Shown here piece after piece: positions 7,640 through 16,817 of a stretch of DNA of 64,000 bases. The translations under genes and the position numbers were made by a program. The DNA comes from Streptomyces sp. NRRL S-244 (lineage in GTDB: Bacteria; Actinomycetota; Actinomycetes; Streptomycetales; Streptomycetaceae): NCBI RefSeq assembly GCF_000717915.1, contig NZ_JOCX01000031.1:1-64000 (forward strand). The letters are read 5' to 3'. The notes below the pieces were generated by a model. The model had not been told where the DNA came from, searched no databases, and was given only the letters and a program-made list of their open reading frames with translations. Numbering within the stretch: the first letter of the stretch is position 1; the number at the start of each line of letters is the position of its first letter.

Positions 7640-9256
7640 GTGATGTCGATGCATCGGCCGTCTGGCTGCCCCAGCTGCGCGGAACCCCTCGAGGAGGGTG
7701 ACCGTTTCTGCGGCGTCTGCGGCTCTCCCGTGTCCGCCGCGCCCCCTCCCGTGCGCCGGGACGATCCGACGCTCCCGATCCCGACGCTCCCGGTCGCGCC
7801 GACCGGCCCGACGGGGGGCTACGTCCTCGCGGAGCCCGCCCCCGGGTGGGGCAGCGTCGCCTCCGGCGCGGCGCCGACGCTGGTCGGGGACACCGCCGGG
7901 TGGTCCGCCCCGGCGGAGCCGGCCACCGCCGGGCCCGCCCCCGAACCGGCCGCACGGCCCGGGCCGGTTCCGGATCCGGCGCCCGCACCGGCGCCTGCGC
8001 CCGCCCCTGCCCCCGTCGCCGTCGCCGCGGCGGCCCCCGTACCGCCGCAGGGCTCCCCGTACGGCGCGCCCGACCCGGCGTACGGCAGCGCGCCCGACCC
8101 GGCGCCCGGCGGCGGCGAGATCCGCCACGACCGGCCCGGCGGCACCCCCACCCCGCCCGAGGGGACGCCCTGGGGCGCGCCCGAAGCCCCGTACGGCGGC
8201 GGCGCCGGCCCCGGGCACGAGGATCCGTACGCCTCAGGCGCCCCGCAGGGGACCGGCCCCGCGGGCGGCGACGGCGGGAAGACCTGCGTGGCCTGCCGGG
8301 CCGGGCGGGTCGACACCGACGGGTACTGCGAGCACTGCGGGCACGCCCAGCCCCGCGAACGGGACCACCTGGAGGAGGAGCTCGGCAGCGTCGCCGCCGT
8401 CAGCGACCGGGGGCTGCGCCACCACCGCAACGAGGACTCGTTCGCGGTCGCGGCCACGGCCCTGCCCGACGGATCGGCCGCCACCGTGGCCATCGTCTGC
8501 GACGGCGTCTCCTCCGCCAGCCGCCCCGACGAGGCATCGGCCGCCGCGGCCGGCGCCGCCAACGAGGCCCTGCTCGACGCCCTCCCGCGCGGCGCCCACC
8601 CCCAGGAGGCCATGCACGACGCCATCCTGGCCGCGGCCGCCGCCGTGAACGCCCTGGCCCCCGAGGTCCCGGGCGCCCAGAACGCCCCCGCCTGCACCCT
8701 GGTCGGCGCCGTCGTCAGCGGTGAGCTGCTGACCGTCGGCTGGGTCGGCGACAGCCGCGCGTACTGGGTCCCGGACGACCGGGACGCGCTGCCGCGCCGC
8801 CTCACCGAGGACGACTCCTGGGCGGCCCAGATGGTCGCGGCCGGGCTGATGGGCGAGGCCGAGGCCTACGCCGATGTCCGCGCCCACGCCATCACGGGCT
8901 GGCTCGGGGCCGACGCGTACGACCTGGAGCCGCACACCGCCACGTTCAAGCCGGACCACGCGGGCGTGGTGGTCGTCTGCACCGACGGCCTGTGGAACTA
9001 CGCCGAGTCCGCGCAGGACATGGCGCAGGTGCTGCCCGCGGACGCCGCCGCCCGCCCCCTGCACAGCGCGCAGGTCCTGGTGGGGCACGCCCTCGACGGG
9101 GGCGGCCACGACAACGTCACGGTGGCCGTCGTCCCGTTCGCCGCACCGGCCGGCCCGGGAACGGCAATGACCACCGCAGCGGCGGCAGTTGCGCGAGCCG
9201 AATCGGAAACGGAAACGGAAGGGCAAGTGGAACCGGAAGCACGCCCTCAGGCCTGA
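7640..9256 (+). CDS. PP2C-family Ser/Thr protein phosphatase with two zinc ribbons
   Basis: Predicted 538-residue phosphatase. An N-terminal zinc ribbon (CPSCAEPL then CGVCGSP, first 30 residues) is followed by a long Pro/Ala/Gly-rich linker. A second ribbon (CVACRAG then CEHCGHA) begins near residue 215, and the C-terminal PP2C domain starts near 250. The PP2C metal motifs are present: RGLRHHRNEDSF, AIVCDGVSS, GWVGDSRAYW, CTDGLWNY and GGHDNVTVAVV, so an active Mn/Mg-dependent enzyme is expected. The first codon GTG lies directly after the pknG TGA, and an ATG is the next codon. Position suggests that it reverses PknG phosphorylation of the operon's own targets. The two zinc ribbons on a phosphatase are unusual and echo those of the kinase and FHA protein. 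Confidence 0.9.
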   Translation: MMSMHRPSGCPSCAEPLEEGDRFCGVCGSPVSAAPPPVRRDDPTLPIPTLPVAPTGPTGGYVLAEPAPGWGSVASGAAPTLVGDTAGWSAPAEPATAGPAPEPAARPGPVPDPAPAPAPAPAPAPVAVAAAAPVPPQGSPYGAPDPAYGSAPDPAPGGGEIRHDRPGGTPTPPEGTPWGAPEAPYGGGAGPGHEDPYASGAPQGTGPAGGDGGKTCVACRAGRVDTDGYCEHCGHAQPRERDHLEEELGSVAAVSDRGLRHHRNEDSFAVAATALPDGSAATVAIVCDGVSSASRPDEASAAAAGAANEALLDALPRGAHPQEAMHDAILAAAAAVNALAPEVPGAQNAPACTLVGAVVSGELLTVGWVGDSRAYWVPDDRDALPRRLTEDDSWAAQMVAAGLMGEAEAYADVRAHAITGWLGADAYDLEPHTATFKPDHAGVVVVCTDGLWNYAESAQDMAQVLPADAAARPLHSAQVLVGHALDGGGHDNVTVAVVPFAAPAGPGTAMTTAAAAVARAESETETEGQVEPEARPQA

Positions 9257-9298
9257 TCCACCCGCCCACACCCCCGTCCTCTCCTAGGAGTCCAGCCG

Positions 9299-10624
9299 AT
9301 GGCGAACTTCGCCAAGCCGAGCGCCCCGCGCTTCAGCGTGGAGGTGTACCAGAACGAGTTCCTCCCCGAGGGCGGGCGGGACGTGCACGCCATCGTCACG
9401 GTCACGTCCACGGGCGGTGCCACCGCCACCCGCGCGACCGCCGCCCGGGGCTCGGCAGCCGTCGTGATCATGGTGGACTGCTCGGGGTCCATGGAGTACC
9501 CGCCGGACAAGATGCGCGGCGCCCGCGAGGCCACCGCGGCCGCGATCGACACCCTGCGCGACGGCACCGCGTTCGCCGTCATCGCCGGCACCCACGTGGC
9601 CAAGGAGGTCTACCCCGGCCAGGGCCGCCTCGCCGTCGCCGACCCGGCCACCCGCACCCAGGCCAAGGAGGCCCTGCGCGGCCTGAGCGCCGGCGGCGGC
9701 ACCGCCATCGGCACCTGGCTGCGCCTCGCCGACGGCCTGCTGCGCCAGTCCTCCGCCGCCATCCGGCACGGCATCCTGCTCACCGACGGCCGCAACGAGC
9801 ACGAGGACCCGGCCGTGCTCCGCGCCACCCTGGAGGCCTGCGCGGGCCGCTTCACCGCCGACGCCCGCGGGGTGGGGACCGACTGGGAGGTCAAGGAGGT
9901 CACCGGCATCGCGAGCGCGCTGCTCGGATCGGCCGACATCGTGGCCGATCCGGCGCACCTCACCGAGGACTTCACGCTCATGATGGAGAACGTCATGGGC
10001 AAGGAGGTCGCGGACGTCGCGCTGCGCCTGTGGACCCCGGTGGGCGTGGAGATCCAGTACGTCAAGCAGGTCGCGCCCACCGTCCAGGACCTCAGCGACC
10101 GCCGCACCGTGGCGGGCCCGCGCGCCGGCGACTACCCGACCGGGTCCTGGGGCGACGAGTCCCGTGAGTACCACGTCTGCGTCCGGGTCCCGGCCGCGTC
10201 CGTCGGGCAGGAGATGCTGGCCGCCCGGGCCACGCTCCTGCTCCCCGGCGCGCCGGGCGAGCCGCCGACCACGCTCGCGCAGGGACTCGTACGGGCGGTG
10301 TGGACGGACGATCTGGCCGCTTCCACCGCCATCAATCCGCAGGTCGCCCACTACACGGGGCAGGCGGAGCTCGCGCAGGCTATCCAACAGGGGCTGGAAG
10401 CGCGCAAACTGGGCGATGTCGACGGCGCCACGGCCAAGCTCGGCCGTGCCGTGCAACTGGCCAGTGCCTCGGGAAACGCGGACACGGCCAAACTGCTCGC
10501 GAAGGTGGTGGATGTCGTCGATGCGGCGGCGGGTACTGTGCGGCTGAAGGCGAAGGTCGCGGATGCCGACGAGATGACCCTCGAAACGCGTTCGATCCAG
10601 ACCGTCCGTGTGAAGAAGTCCTGA
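9299..10624 (+). CDS. von Willebrand factor A domain protein
   Basis: Predicted 441-residue protein. A beta-rich opening leads into a VWA domain with an intact MIDAS metal site (VDCSGSM near residue 59; later GGGTAIGTW and ILLTDGRNE). A beta-sandwich region and a C-terminal helical stretch rich in Ala and Lys follow. There is no signal peptide or membrane segment, so it is probably cytoplasmic. VWA proteins bind partners through a metal-dependent face. Beside a kinase, phosphatase and FHA protein it may act as an assembly or target-recognition subunit, which is inference. The ATG at 9299 follows TAGGAG at 9285-9290. The 42-bp gap to the PP2C gene fits the same transcript. Confidence 0.88.
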   Translation: MANFAKPSAPRFSVEVYQNEFLPEGGRDVHAIVTVTSTGGATATRATAARGSAAVVIMVDCSGSMEYPPDKMRGAREATAAAIDTLRDGTAFAVIAGTHVAKEVYPGQGRLAVADPATRTQAKEALRGLSAGGGTAIGTWLRLADGLLRQSSAAIRHGILLTDGRNEHEDPAVLRATLEACAGRFTADARGVGTDWEVKEVTGIASALLGSADIVADPAHLTEDFTLMMENVMGKEVADVALRLWTPVGVEIQYVKQVAPTVQDLSDRRTVAGPRAGDYPTGSWGDESREYHVCVRVPAASVGQEMLAARATLLLPGAPGEPPTTLAQGLVRAVWTDDLAASTAINPQVAHYTGQAELAQAIQQGLEARKLGDVDGATAKLGRAVQLASASGNADTAKLLAKVVDVVDAAAGTVRLKAKVADADEMTLETRSIQTVRVKKS

Positions 10625-10687
10625 GACCATCTGAGAGACCTGAGAAGACCTGACGCGATGACGCAGGCTGAAGGGGGAAGAGCCGCC

Positions 10688-11734
10688 ATGCCGACCTGCC
10701 CGAACGGGCACCAGTCCGCCTCCGACGACTGGTGCGAGGTCTGCGGCCACCGCATGGCTGCCGCCACGGGCGCGCCCGCGGCGCCCTCCTACGGCTACGG
10801 CTACCCTCCCACCGCCGGTGAGCCGACCGCCCAGGCGGAGCTCTGCCCGCAGTGCCGGACCCCGCGCGAGGCCATGGCCCCGTTCTGTGAGGAGTGCCGG
10901 TACAACTTCCTGACGCGCTCGGCGACCTCGTACACGCCGCTCACGCCGCCGGGCACGGATGCGGGAGCCGCGGGCGGGAACGGCTCCGGGGCCACCCTGC
11001 CGCCGCCTCCGCCGCCGCCTCCCGCACCGCAGGTGCCCGCCTCGGCGCCGTTCTCCCAGGACCACTTCGAGTACCAGGGCTCCCGGCCGTCCCGGGTCAA
11101 CCGGCCCGCCGAGCCGCTGCAGCGCGAGGACGACTGGCTGCTGCCGCCGCCGTCGCAGGGCCAGCAGCAGCCGCAGCCCCAGTACCCGCAGCAGCCCCCG
11201 CCGCCGCTGCGGGAGTACCAGCAGCCGGAGTACCAGCAGCAGCCGCACGAGTACCAGCAGGCCCAGCAGGCCCAGCAGCAACACCAGCAGCCCCAGCAGC
11301 CCCAGCAGCCGTTCCCGCCCCAGAGCACCGGCGCGTGGAGTGCGACGGTCGGCCCCGACCGCTCGTACTTCATGGCGATGATGCAGCGCAGCGGCCCCGA
11401 GGCGGCCGGGCTCAACCTGCCCGCGTACTCCCCGGAGCAGCACCTTCCGCTCTCCGGCGGCCAGATCACCATCGGCCGCCGCCGCGCCTCCACGGGCGAG
11501 TCCCCCGACATCGACCTGTCGGTGCCGCCGGAGGACCCGGGCGTCTCCCACCAGCACGCGGTGCTCGTCCAGCAGCCCGACCTCAGCTGGGCGGTCGTGG
11601 ACCAGAACTCCACCAACGGCACCACCATCAACGGCGGCGAGGAACCGATCCAGCCCTACGTCCCGGTGCCCCTCACCGACGGCGACCGGGTCCACGTGGG
11701 CGCCTGGACCACGATCACCATCCGCCGGGGATAA
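10688..11734 (+). CDS. FHA domain protein with two N-terminal zinc ribbons
   Basis: Predicted 348-residue cytoplasmic protein. A first ribbon (CPNGH then CEVCGH) is followed by a second (CPQCRTPRE then CEECRYN, about residues 47-70). A Pro/Gln-rich disordered linker spans about 85-220, and a C-terminal FHA domain contains ITIGRRRAST, VSHQHAVL and NSTNGTTING, the phosphothreonine-binding landmarks. By analogy with GarA it is a candidate substrate or reader of the operon's PknG, but it lacks GarA's small size. The start at 10688 is chosen over the in-frame ATG at 10658 because AAGGGGGAAG (10671-10680) sits seven bases before it and the zinc ribbon begins at once. It is the last gene of the operon. 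Confidence 0.87.
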   Translation: MPTCPNGHQSASDDWCEVCGHRMAAATGAPAAPSYGYGYPPTAGEPTAQAELCPQCRTPREAMAPFCEECRYNFLTRSATSYTPLTPPGTDAGAAGGNGSGATLPPPPPPPPAPQVPASAPFSQDHFEYQGSRPSRVNRPAEPLQREDDWLLPPPSQGQQQPQPQYPQQPPPPLREYQQPEYQQQPHEYQQAQQAQQQHQQPQQPQQPFPPQSTGAWSATVGPDRSYFMAMMQRSGPEAAGLNLPAYSPEQHLPLSGGQITIGRRRASTGESPDIDLSVPPEDPGVSHQHAVLVQQPDLSWAVVDQNSTNGTTINGGEEPIQPYVPVPLTDGDRVHVGAWTTITIRRG

Positions 11735-11761
11735 CAAGCCGGGGGTCGGGTCACACCCGCC

Positions 11762-12760
11762 TCACTCCCCCAGCGGCCATACGTACGGGCCCTGGGGGTC
11801 GTCGAGCCAGGACCACTGCCCCTGCGCGCTGACCGTCACCCCGAACCGCTCGCGGCCCGGCCGGCCCTCCCCGCGCCACAGGTCCAGGGCCTCGCGCGGG
11901 TGCAGCGCACCCGCCGTCAGGACGAGCATGAACTGGAACCGCTCGTTCTCCACCAGCTCGTACGGGAGCCCGTACGGCATCCCGGGTGCGGTCTGCGAGG
12001 CCGTGGCCCCGCGCAGTGGGACGAAGTACGCCGAGGTGTGCAGGAAGCGGCCCTCCGCGAAGCCGGCGTCCCGGACCGTCAGCGCGATCAGCCCGGTCGA
12101 CAGCGGGGCCAGGATCCGCGCCCCGGGCCGGCACTGGCCGAGCCAGGCGTGCGGGATCAGCGGCAGCGTGCAGGTCACCAGGATCCGGTCGAAGGGGGCC
12201 CGCGAGGGGCAGCCGCGCGCCCCGTCCCCGGTGACCACGGTCGGCCGGAGGCCGAGCAGGGCCAGGTGCGCCCGGGCGGATTCGGTGATCTCCTCGTCCA
12301 GGTCGATCGTGGTGACGTGCTCCTCGCCGAGCCGGTGGCTGAGCAGCGCGGCGGTGTAGCCGGTGCCGGTGCCGATCTCCAGCACCTCGTCCCCGTCGCG
12401 GACGTCCAGCGACTCCAGCATCTTCGCCATCAGGGACGGCTGGCTGCTGGAGGAGACCAGTTCGCCGTCGCGCAGCCGGGTGGCGAGCGGGGCGTCCGTG
12501 TAGACCCCGCGCAGCCAGCGGGCCCGGTGGGCCGGGTCCGGGTCCTCGCCCCAGAGGCGCTCGTGGCCGGCCCCGCGGCCGGTGAAGAAGTACGGGACGA
12601 AGACGTGCCGGGGCACGGCCGCGAAGGCCGCCCGCCAGGCGGGATCCTCCAGCACCCCGGCGGCGGTCAGCTCCCGCACCTGCGCGGCGTGGGCGGTGTC
12701 CCGCAGGTCCCTCGCCTCGGCGTGCGGGGCCTGCGGGGAGCGTGCGGCGTGTGCACCCAT
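11762..12760 (-). CDS. Protein-L-isoaspartate O-methyltransferase family protein
   Basis: Predicted 332-residue cytoplasmic SAM-dependent methyltransferase. VPRHVFVPYFF and then the SAM-binding motif VLEIGTGTGYTAALLS are typical of the PCMT family, which repairs isoaspartyl damage or, in actinomycetes, modifies aspartate residues of peptides made by ATP-grasp clusters. The C-terminal ~110 residues exceed the 210-residue repair enzyme and match the longer actinobacterial form. The ATG at 12760 is preferred to upstream in-frame codons because MGAHAARSP begins the recognisable protein. It converges with the FHA gene with 27 bp between the stops and diverges from the globin gene. No ATP-grasp partner is nearby, so the substrate is unknown. 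Confidence 0.85.
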   Translation of the reverse strand: MGAHAARSPQAPHAEARDLRDTAHAAQVRELTAAGVLEDPAWRAAFAAVPRHVFVPYFFTGRGAGHERLWGEDPDPAHRARWLRGVYTDAPLATRLRDGELVSSSSQPSLMAKMLESLDVRDGDEVLEIGTGTGYTAALLSHRLGEEHVTTIDLDEEITESARAHLALLGLRPTVVTGDGARGCPSRAPFDRILVTCTLPLIPHAWLGQCRPGARILAPLSTGLIALTVRDAGFAEGRFLHTSAYFVPLRGATASQTAPGMPYGLPYELVENERFQFMLVLTAGALHPREALDLWRGEGRPGRERFGVTVSAQGQWSWLDDPQGPYVWPLGE

Positions 12761-12848
12761 GGCTCCACTGTCCTGCGGCCGGGCCCGGGAGGCGAACGCT
12801 GGTCCTAAGACCTCCGTCCTCCGTCCGAGCGTCTGAGACGATGGTCGG

Positions 12849-13253
12849 GTGAATGAGATTCCGCGGGGCACGGTTCAGGAGCAGACGTTCTACGAGCAGG
12901 TGGGCGGCGAGGAGACGTTCCGCCGTCTGGTGCGGCGCTTCTACCAGGGGGTCGCGGAGGACCCGCTGCTGCGGCCCATGTACCCGGAGGAGGACCTCGG
13001 TCCGGCCGAGGAGCGGTTCGCCCTGTTCCTGATGCAGTACTGGGGCGGCCCGAACACGTACAGCGAGAACCGCGGCCACCCGCGCCTGCGGATGCGGCAC
13101 GCCCCGTTCCAGGTGGACGCGGCGGCGCACGACGCGTGGCTGGGGCACATGCGCGAGGCGGTGGACGAGCTGGGCCTGGCGCCGGAGCTCGAGGCGCAGC
13201 TGTGGCGGTACCTGACGTACGCCGCCGCATCGATGATCAACACCGCGGGGTGA
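12849..13253 (+). CDS. glbO: Group II (O-type) truncated hemoglobin
   Basis: Predicted 134-residue haem protein. It shows the 2-on-2 globin pattern: YEQVGGEETFRRLVRRFY at the start, the Tyr-Trp-Gly-Gly-Pro block (about 59-63), the proximal histidine in LRMRHAPF (about residue 79), and the G8 tryptophan in HDAWLGHM. O-type globins bind oxygen or NO and have peroxidase-like activity in the cytoplasm. The length is normal for the family. The start is a GTG (MNEIPRG). It diverges from the methyltransferase, with the promoter region confined to 88 bp. Confidence 0.93.
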   Translation: MNEIPRGTVQEQTFYEQVGGEETFRRLVRRFYQGVAEDPLLRPMYPEEDLGPAEERFALFLMQYWGGPNTYSENRGHPRLRMRHAPFQVDAAAHDAWLGHMREAVDELGLAPELEAQLWRYLTYAAASMINTAG

Positions 13254-13256
13254 CAC

Positions 13257-13284
13257 GTACGGGGTCCGGTACGAGGTCCCGTAC
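13257..13284. terminator. Candidate bidirectional hairpin after the globin gene
   Basis: GTACGGG (13257-13263) can pair with CCCGTAC (13278-13284) across a 14-base loop. It lies just after the globin stop and before the end of the convergent gene on the other strand. The stem is short, so confidence is moderate. Confidence 0.4.
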
Positions 13285-13326
13285 GCGGAACCCCGACCGG
13301 AGGGACGGGCCCGGGACGGGCGCGGG

Positions 13327-14049
13327 CTAAACCGGCCGGACCTGGAGGGCGCCCAGGCCCCCGACGCCGCCGGGGCGGCGCATCGCGATCGAGCCGTACG
13401 GGGTGCGCAGCCGCAGCCAGCCACCGGAGGCGAGCAGGGCCACCGGATCGGGAGCGGCGCCGGGGGCGCCGACACCGCTGGCCACGGCCGACCGGACCGG
13501 CCGCAGGAAGCCCAGGGACTGCGCGGCGTGCACGGCGCGCAGCGGGAGCTCGGTGTCGCCCAGCGTCCGGGACCAGATCTCGCGGCCGATGCGGTCCCGC
13601 TCGGACCGGGTCCGGTGCTGCGGGGGCAGGGCCTCGTCACGGGCCCGGAACTCGGCGACGGAGGCGCTCACGGCAGCCCGTATCGCCTCGGGGCCGGGCA
13701 GCCCGGGCAGCTGCCGCCAGTCGCCGCGGGGCGGGAGCACCCCGGTCCACGGCGGGCCGGTGACCGGCGCGGGGACGGCGGTGCTCGCGGCGGCCTCGTC
13801 CACGGACTCCAGCAGCTCGCCGGCGGACACCGTCACGTCCAGCGGGCGGGAGACGGGTACGGCGAGGCGCACCGTGCGGATGGCCAGCACCTCGAAGGAC
13901 GGCGGCCGTCCGAAAACGGCGAGCGCGCCGCCGCCCGCCTGCGCCTGCAGGCGGACCGCGGCGGCGCGGTCGTAGTGCACCAGCCGGCCCAGGAAGGCGG
14001 CGAGGTCCGCCGCCTCCCCGGAGTCGGCGAAGCGCAACTGCCCGGTCAT
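13327..14049 (-). CDS. Unrecognised conserved-looking actinomycete protein
   Basis: Predicted 240-residue soluble protein with no signal peptide, membrane segment or motif that I recognise. It contains Arg/Asp/Glu-rich segments (RTRSERDRIGREIWSRTLG near 160) and a C-terminal strand-like region ending in LRLRTPYGSIAMRRPG. Its ATG overlaps the TGA of the thioesterase gene (ATGA), so the two are translationally coupled and probably act together. Third-position GC is like that of its neighbours. Function unknown. Confidence 0.75.
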   Translation of the reverse strand: MTGQLRFADSGEAADLAAFLGRLVHYDRAAAVRLQAQAGGGALAVFGRPPSFEVLAIRTVRLAVPVSRPLDVTVSAGELLESVDEAAASTAVPAPVTGPPWTGVLPPRGDWRQLPGLPGPEAIRAAVSASVAEFRARDEALPPQHRTRSERDRIGREIWSRTLGDTELPLRAVHAAQSLGFLRPVRSAVASGVGAPGAAPDPVALLASGGWLRLRTPYGSIAMRRPGGVGGLGALQVRPV

Positions 14050-14546
14050 GCCGCCATGCGCCCTTCGGCGGCCTTGGCCTCGGCCTTGACCTCGGCCTTG
14101 GCCTTGGCTGCCGGTTGGGCCGGCTCGTCGAGGTACTCCTGGAGGAAGCGCCTCTCCTCCGCCGTGATGCGGCGCGGCCGCCCCTCGGCGAGGTTGTACG
14201 GCACGACCACCGTCTCGGCGCGCACGTACACCGTCTCGGGTGCGTCCTCGGTCGCCTCGTCCTTGACCTCGTAGCGGATGGTCAGGGACGCGGCGCCTAT
14301 CCGGGTCACCCAGGACTCGATGAGGACGGGCTCGTGACGGTGGACGAGGGGCAGCTTGTAGTCGATCTCGTGGCGGGCCACGACGGAGCCGCCCGTGAAG
14401 GACTCGCTGCCCTCCCCCGGCGCGAGGCGGAACATGAAGTCGATCCGCGCCTCCTCCAGATAGCGGAGGAAGACGACGTTGTTGACGTGCCCGAAGGCAT
14501 CCATGTCCGCCCAGCGCAGGGGGCACCGGTAGTGGTGTCTGGCCAT
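14046..14546 (-). CDS. Acyl-CoA thioesterase, hotdog fold (4HBT type)
   Basis: Predicted 166-residue enzyme of the YbgC/4HBT class that hydrolyses acyl-CoA esters. The diagnostic WADMDAFGHVNNVVFLRYLEEARI stretch near residues 12-35 contains the catalytic Asp. The C-terminal 25 residues form an Ala/Lys/Glu-rich tail that is not part of the fold. The ATG at 14546 gives MARHHYRCPL, the usual beginning of the family. An upstream start at 14588 is possible but adds non-family residues. It is co-transcribed with the coupled unknown gene and lies ten bases downstream of ettA on the same strand. Confidence 0.88.
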   Translation of the reverse strand: MARHHYRCPLRWADMDAFGHVNNVVFLRYLEEARIDFMFRLAPGEGSESFTGGSVVARHEIDYKLPLVHRHEPVLIESWVTRIGAASLTIRYEVKDEATEDAPETVYVRAETVVVPYNLAEGRPRRITAEERRFLQEYLDEPAQPAAKAKAEVKAEAKAAEGRMAA

Positions 14547-14556
14547 GGTGTCGGCC

Positions 14557-16221
<1,665 letters not shown>

Positions 16222-16395
16222 GAGAAACCGTCCGGCAGATCGATGGTGGGCAGATACACCCCATCTTGCCAGTCGTCTACACCTGCGGGCGAATGGGTAG
16301 CTCGGCCCCCGCACGCTCGGGCGGCTCCCGGCAGGGCTCCGTGACGACGGGGTCACCGTCGGCCACGTGACCGGGCGCCGGGCGGTGTGACCGCG

Positions 16396-16779
16396 TCAAC
16401 GGAGGCGGAGGGTGCCCGGGGCCTGGTTCTCGATGATCTCCGTGAGGGTGTCGAACAGGGTCGGACCCCGGCCGCTGCGCGCCTGCGCGAGCTCCTCGGA
16501 GACCCGGGCCCGGTTCGTGGGATGGCAGCGCGCCAGCACGCCCTCCAGGTGGCGGGCGGTCTCCGGGTGGCCGAGGGCCCGGCGGGACAGCTCGTGGTCG
16601 CGCCACTCGATCACGAAGCCGCCGTCGTCAGGGGTCCCGAAGCCGCCCCGGAGACAGTCGACGAAGCTGTCGAGGTTCCGGCCGAAGTAGCCCCCGGGCC
16701 CGTTGACGGCTTCACCCATCAGCGTCCAGAAGTCGCCCAGCGTCCCGATCCGTCCGCCGTCCAGCACATAGCTCGTCAC
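16396..16779 (-). CDS. Barstar-family protein
   Basis: Predicted 127-residue small acidic protein of the barstar (barnase inhibitor) fold. YVLDGGRIGTLGDFWTLMGEAVNGPGGYFGRNLDSFVDCL is the typical N-terminal half, with the G-Y-F-G-RNLD loop and an FVIEW strand. Barstar proteins neutralise secreted or contact-delivered RNases. No barnase-like gene is adjacent, so it may act as an orphan immunity protein or regulator. The GTG at 16779 gives VTSYVLDGG. Downstream of it on the same strand lies ettA. Confidence 0.83.
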   Translation of the reverse strand: MTSYVLDGGRIGTLGDFWTLMGEAVNGPGGYFGRNLDSFVDCLRGGFGTPDDGGFVIEWRDHELSRRALGHPETARHLEGVLARCHPTNRARVSEELAQARSGRGPTLFDTLTEIIENQAPGTLRLR

Positions 16780-16817
16780 GCTGCCCGAGCCTAGGCCGTG
16801 TCCTGCGGGGCGGTAGG

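Noticed and set aside
5102..8218. 1038-codon open frame opposite pknG and the phosphatase gene
   Set aside because: Arg/Gly-rich composition, no motif, and antisense to two clear enzymes.
11735..11761. Hairpin between the FHA and methyltransferase genes
   Set aside because: Only a few base pairs (CGGGT/ACCCG) can form, too weak to call a terminator.
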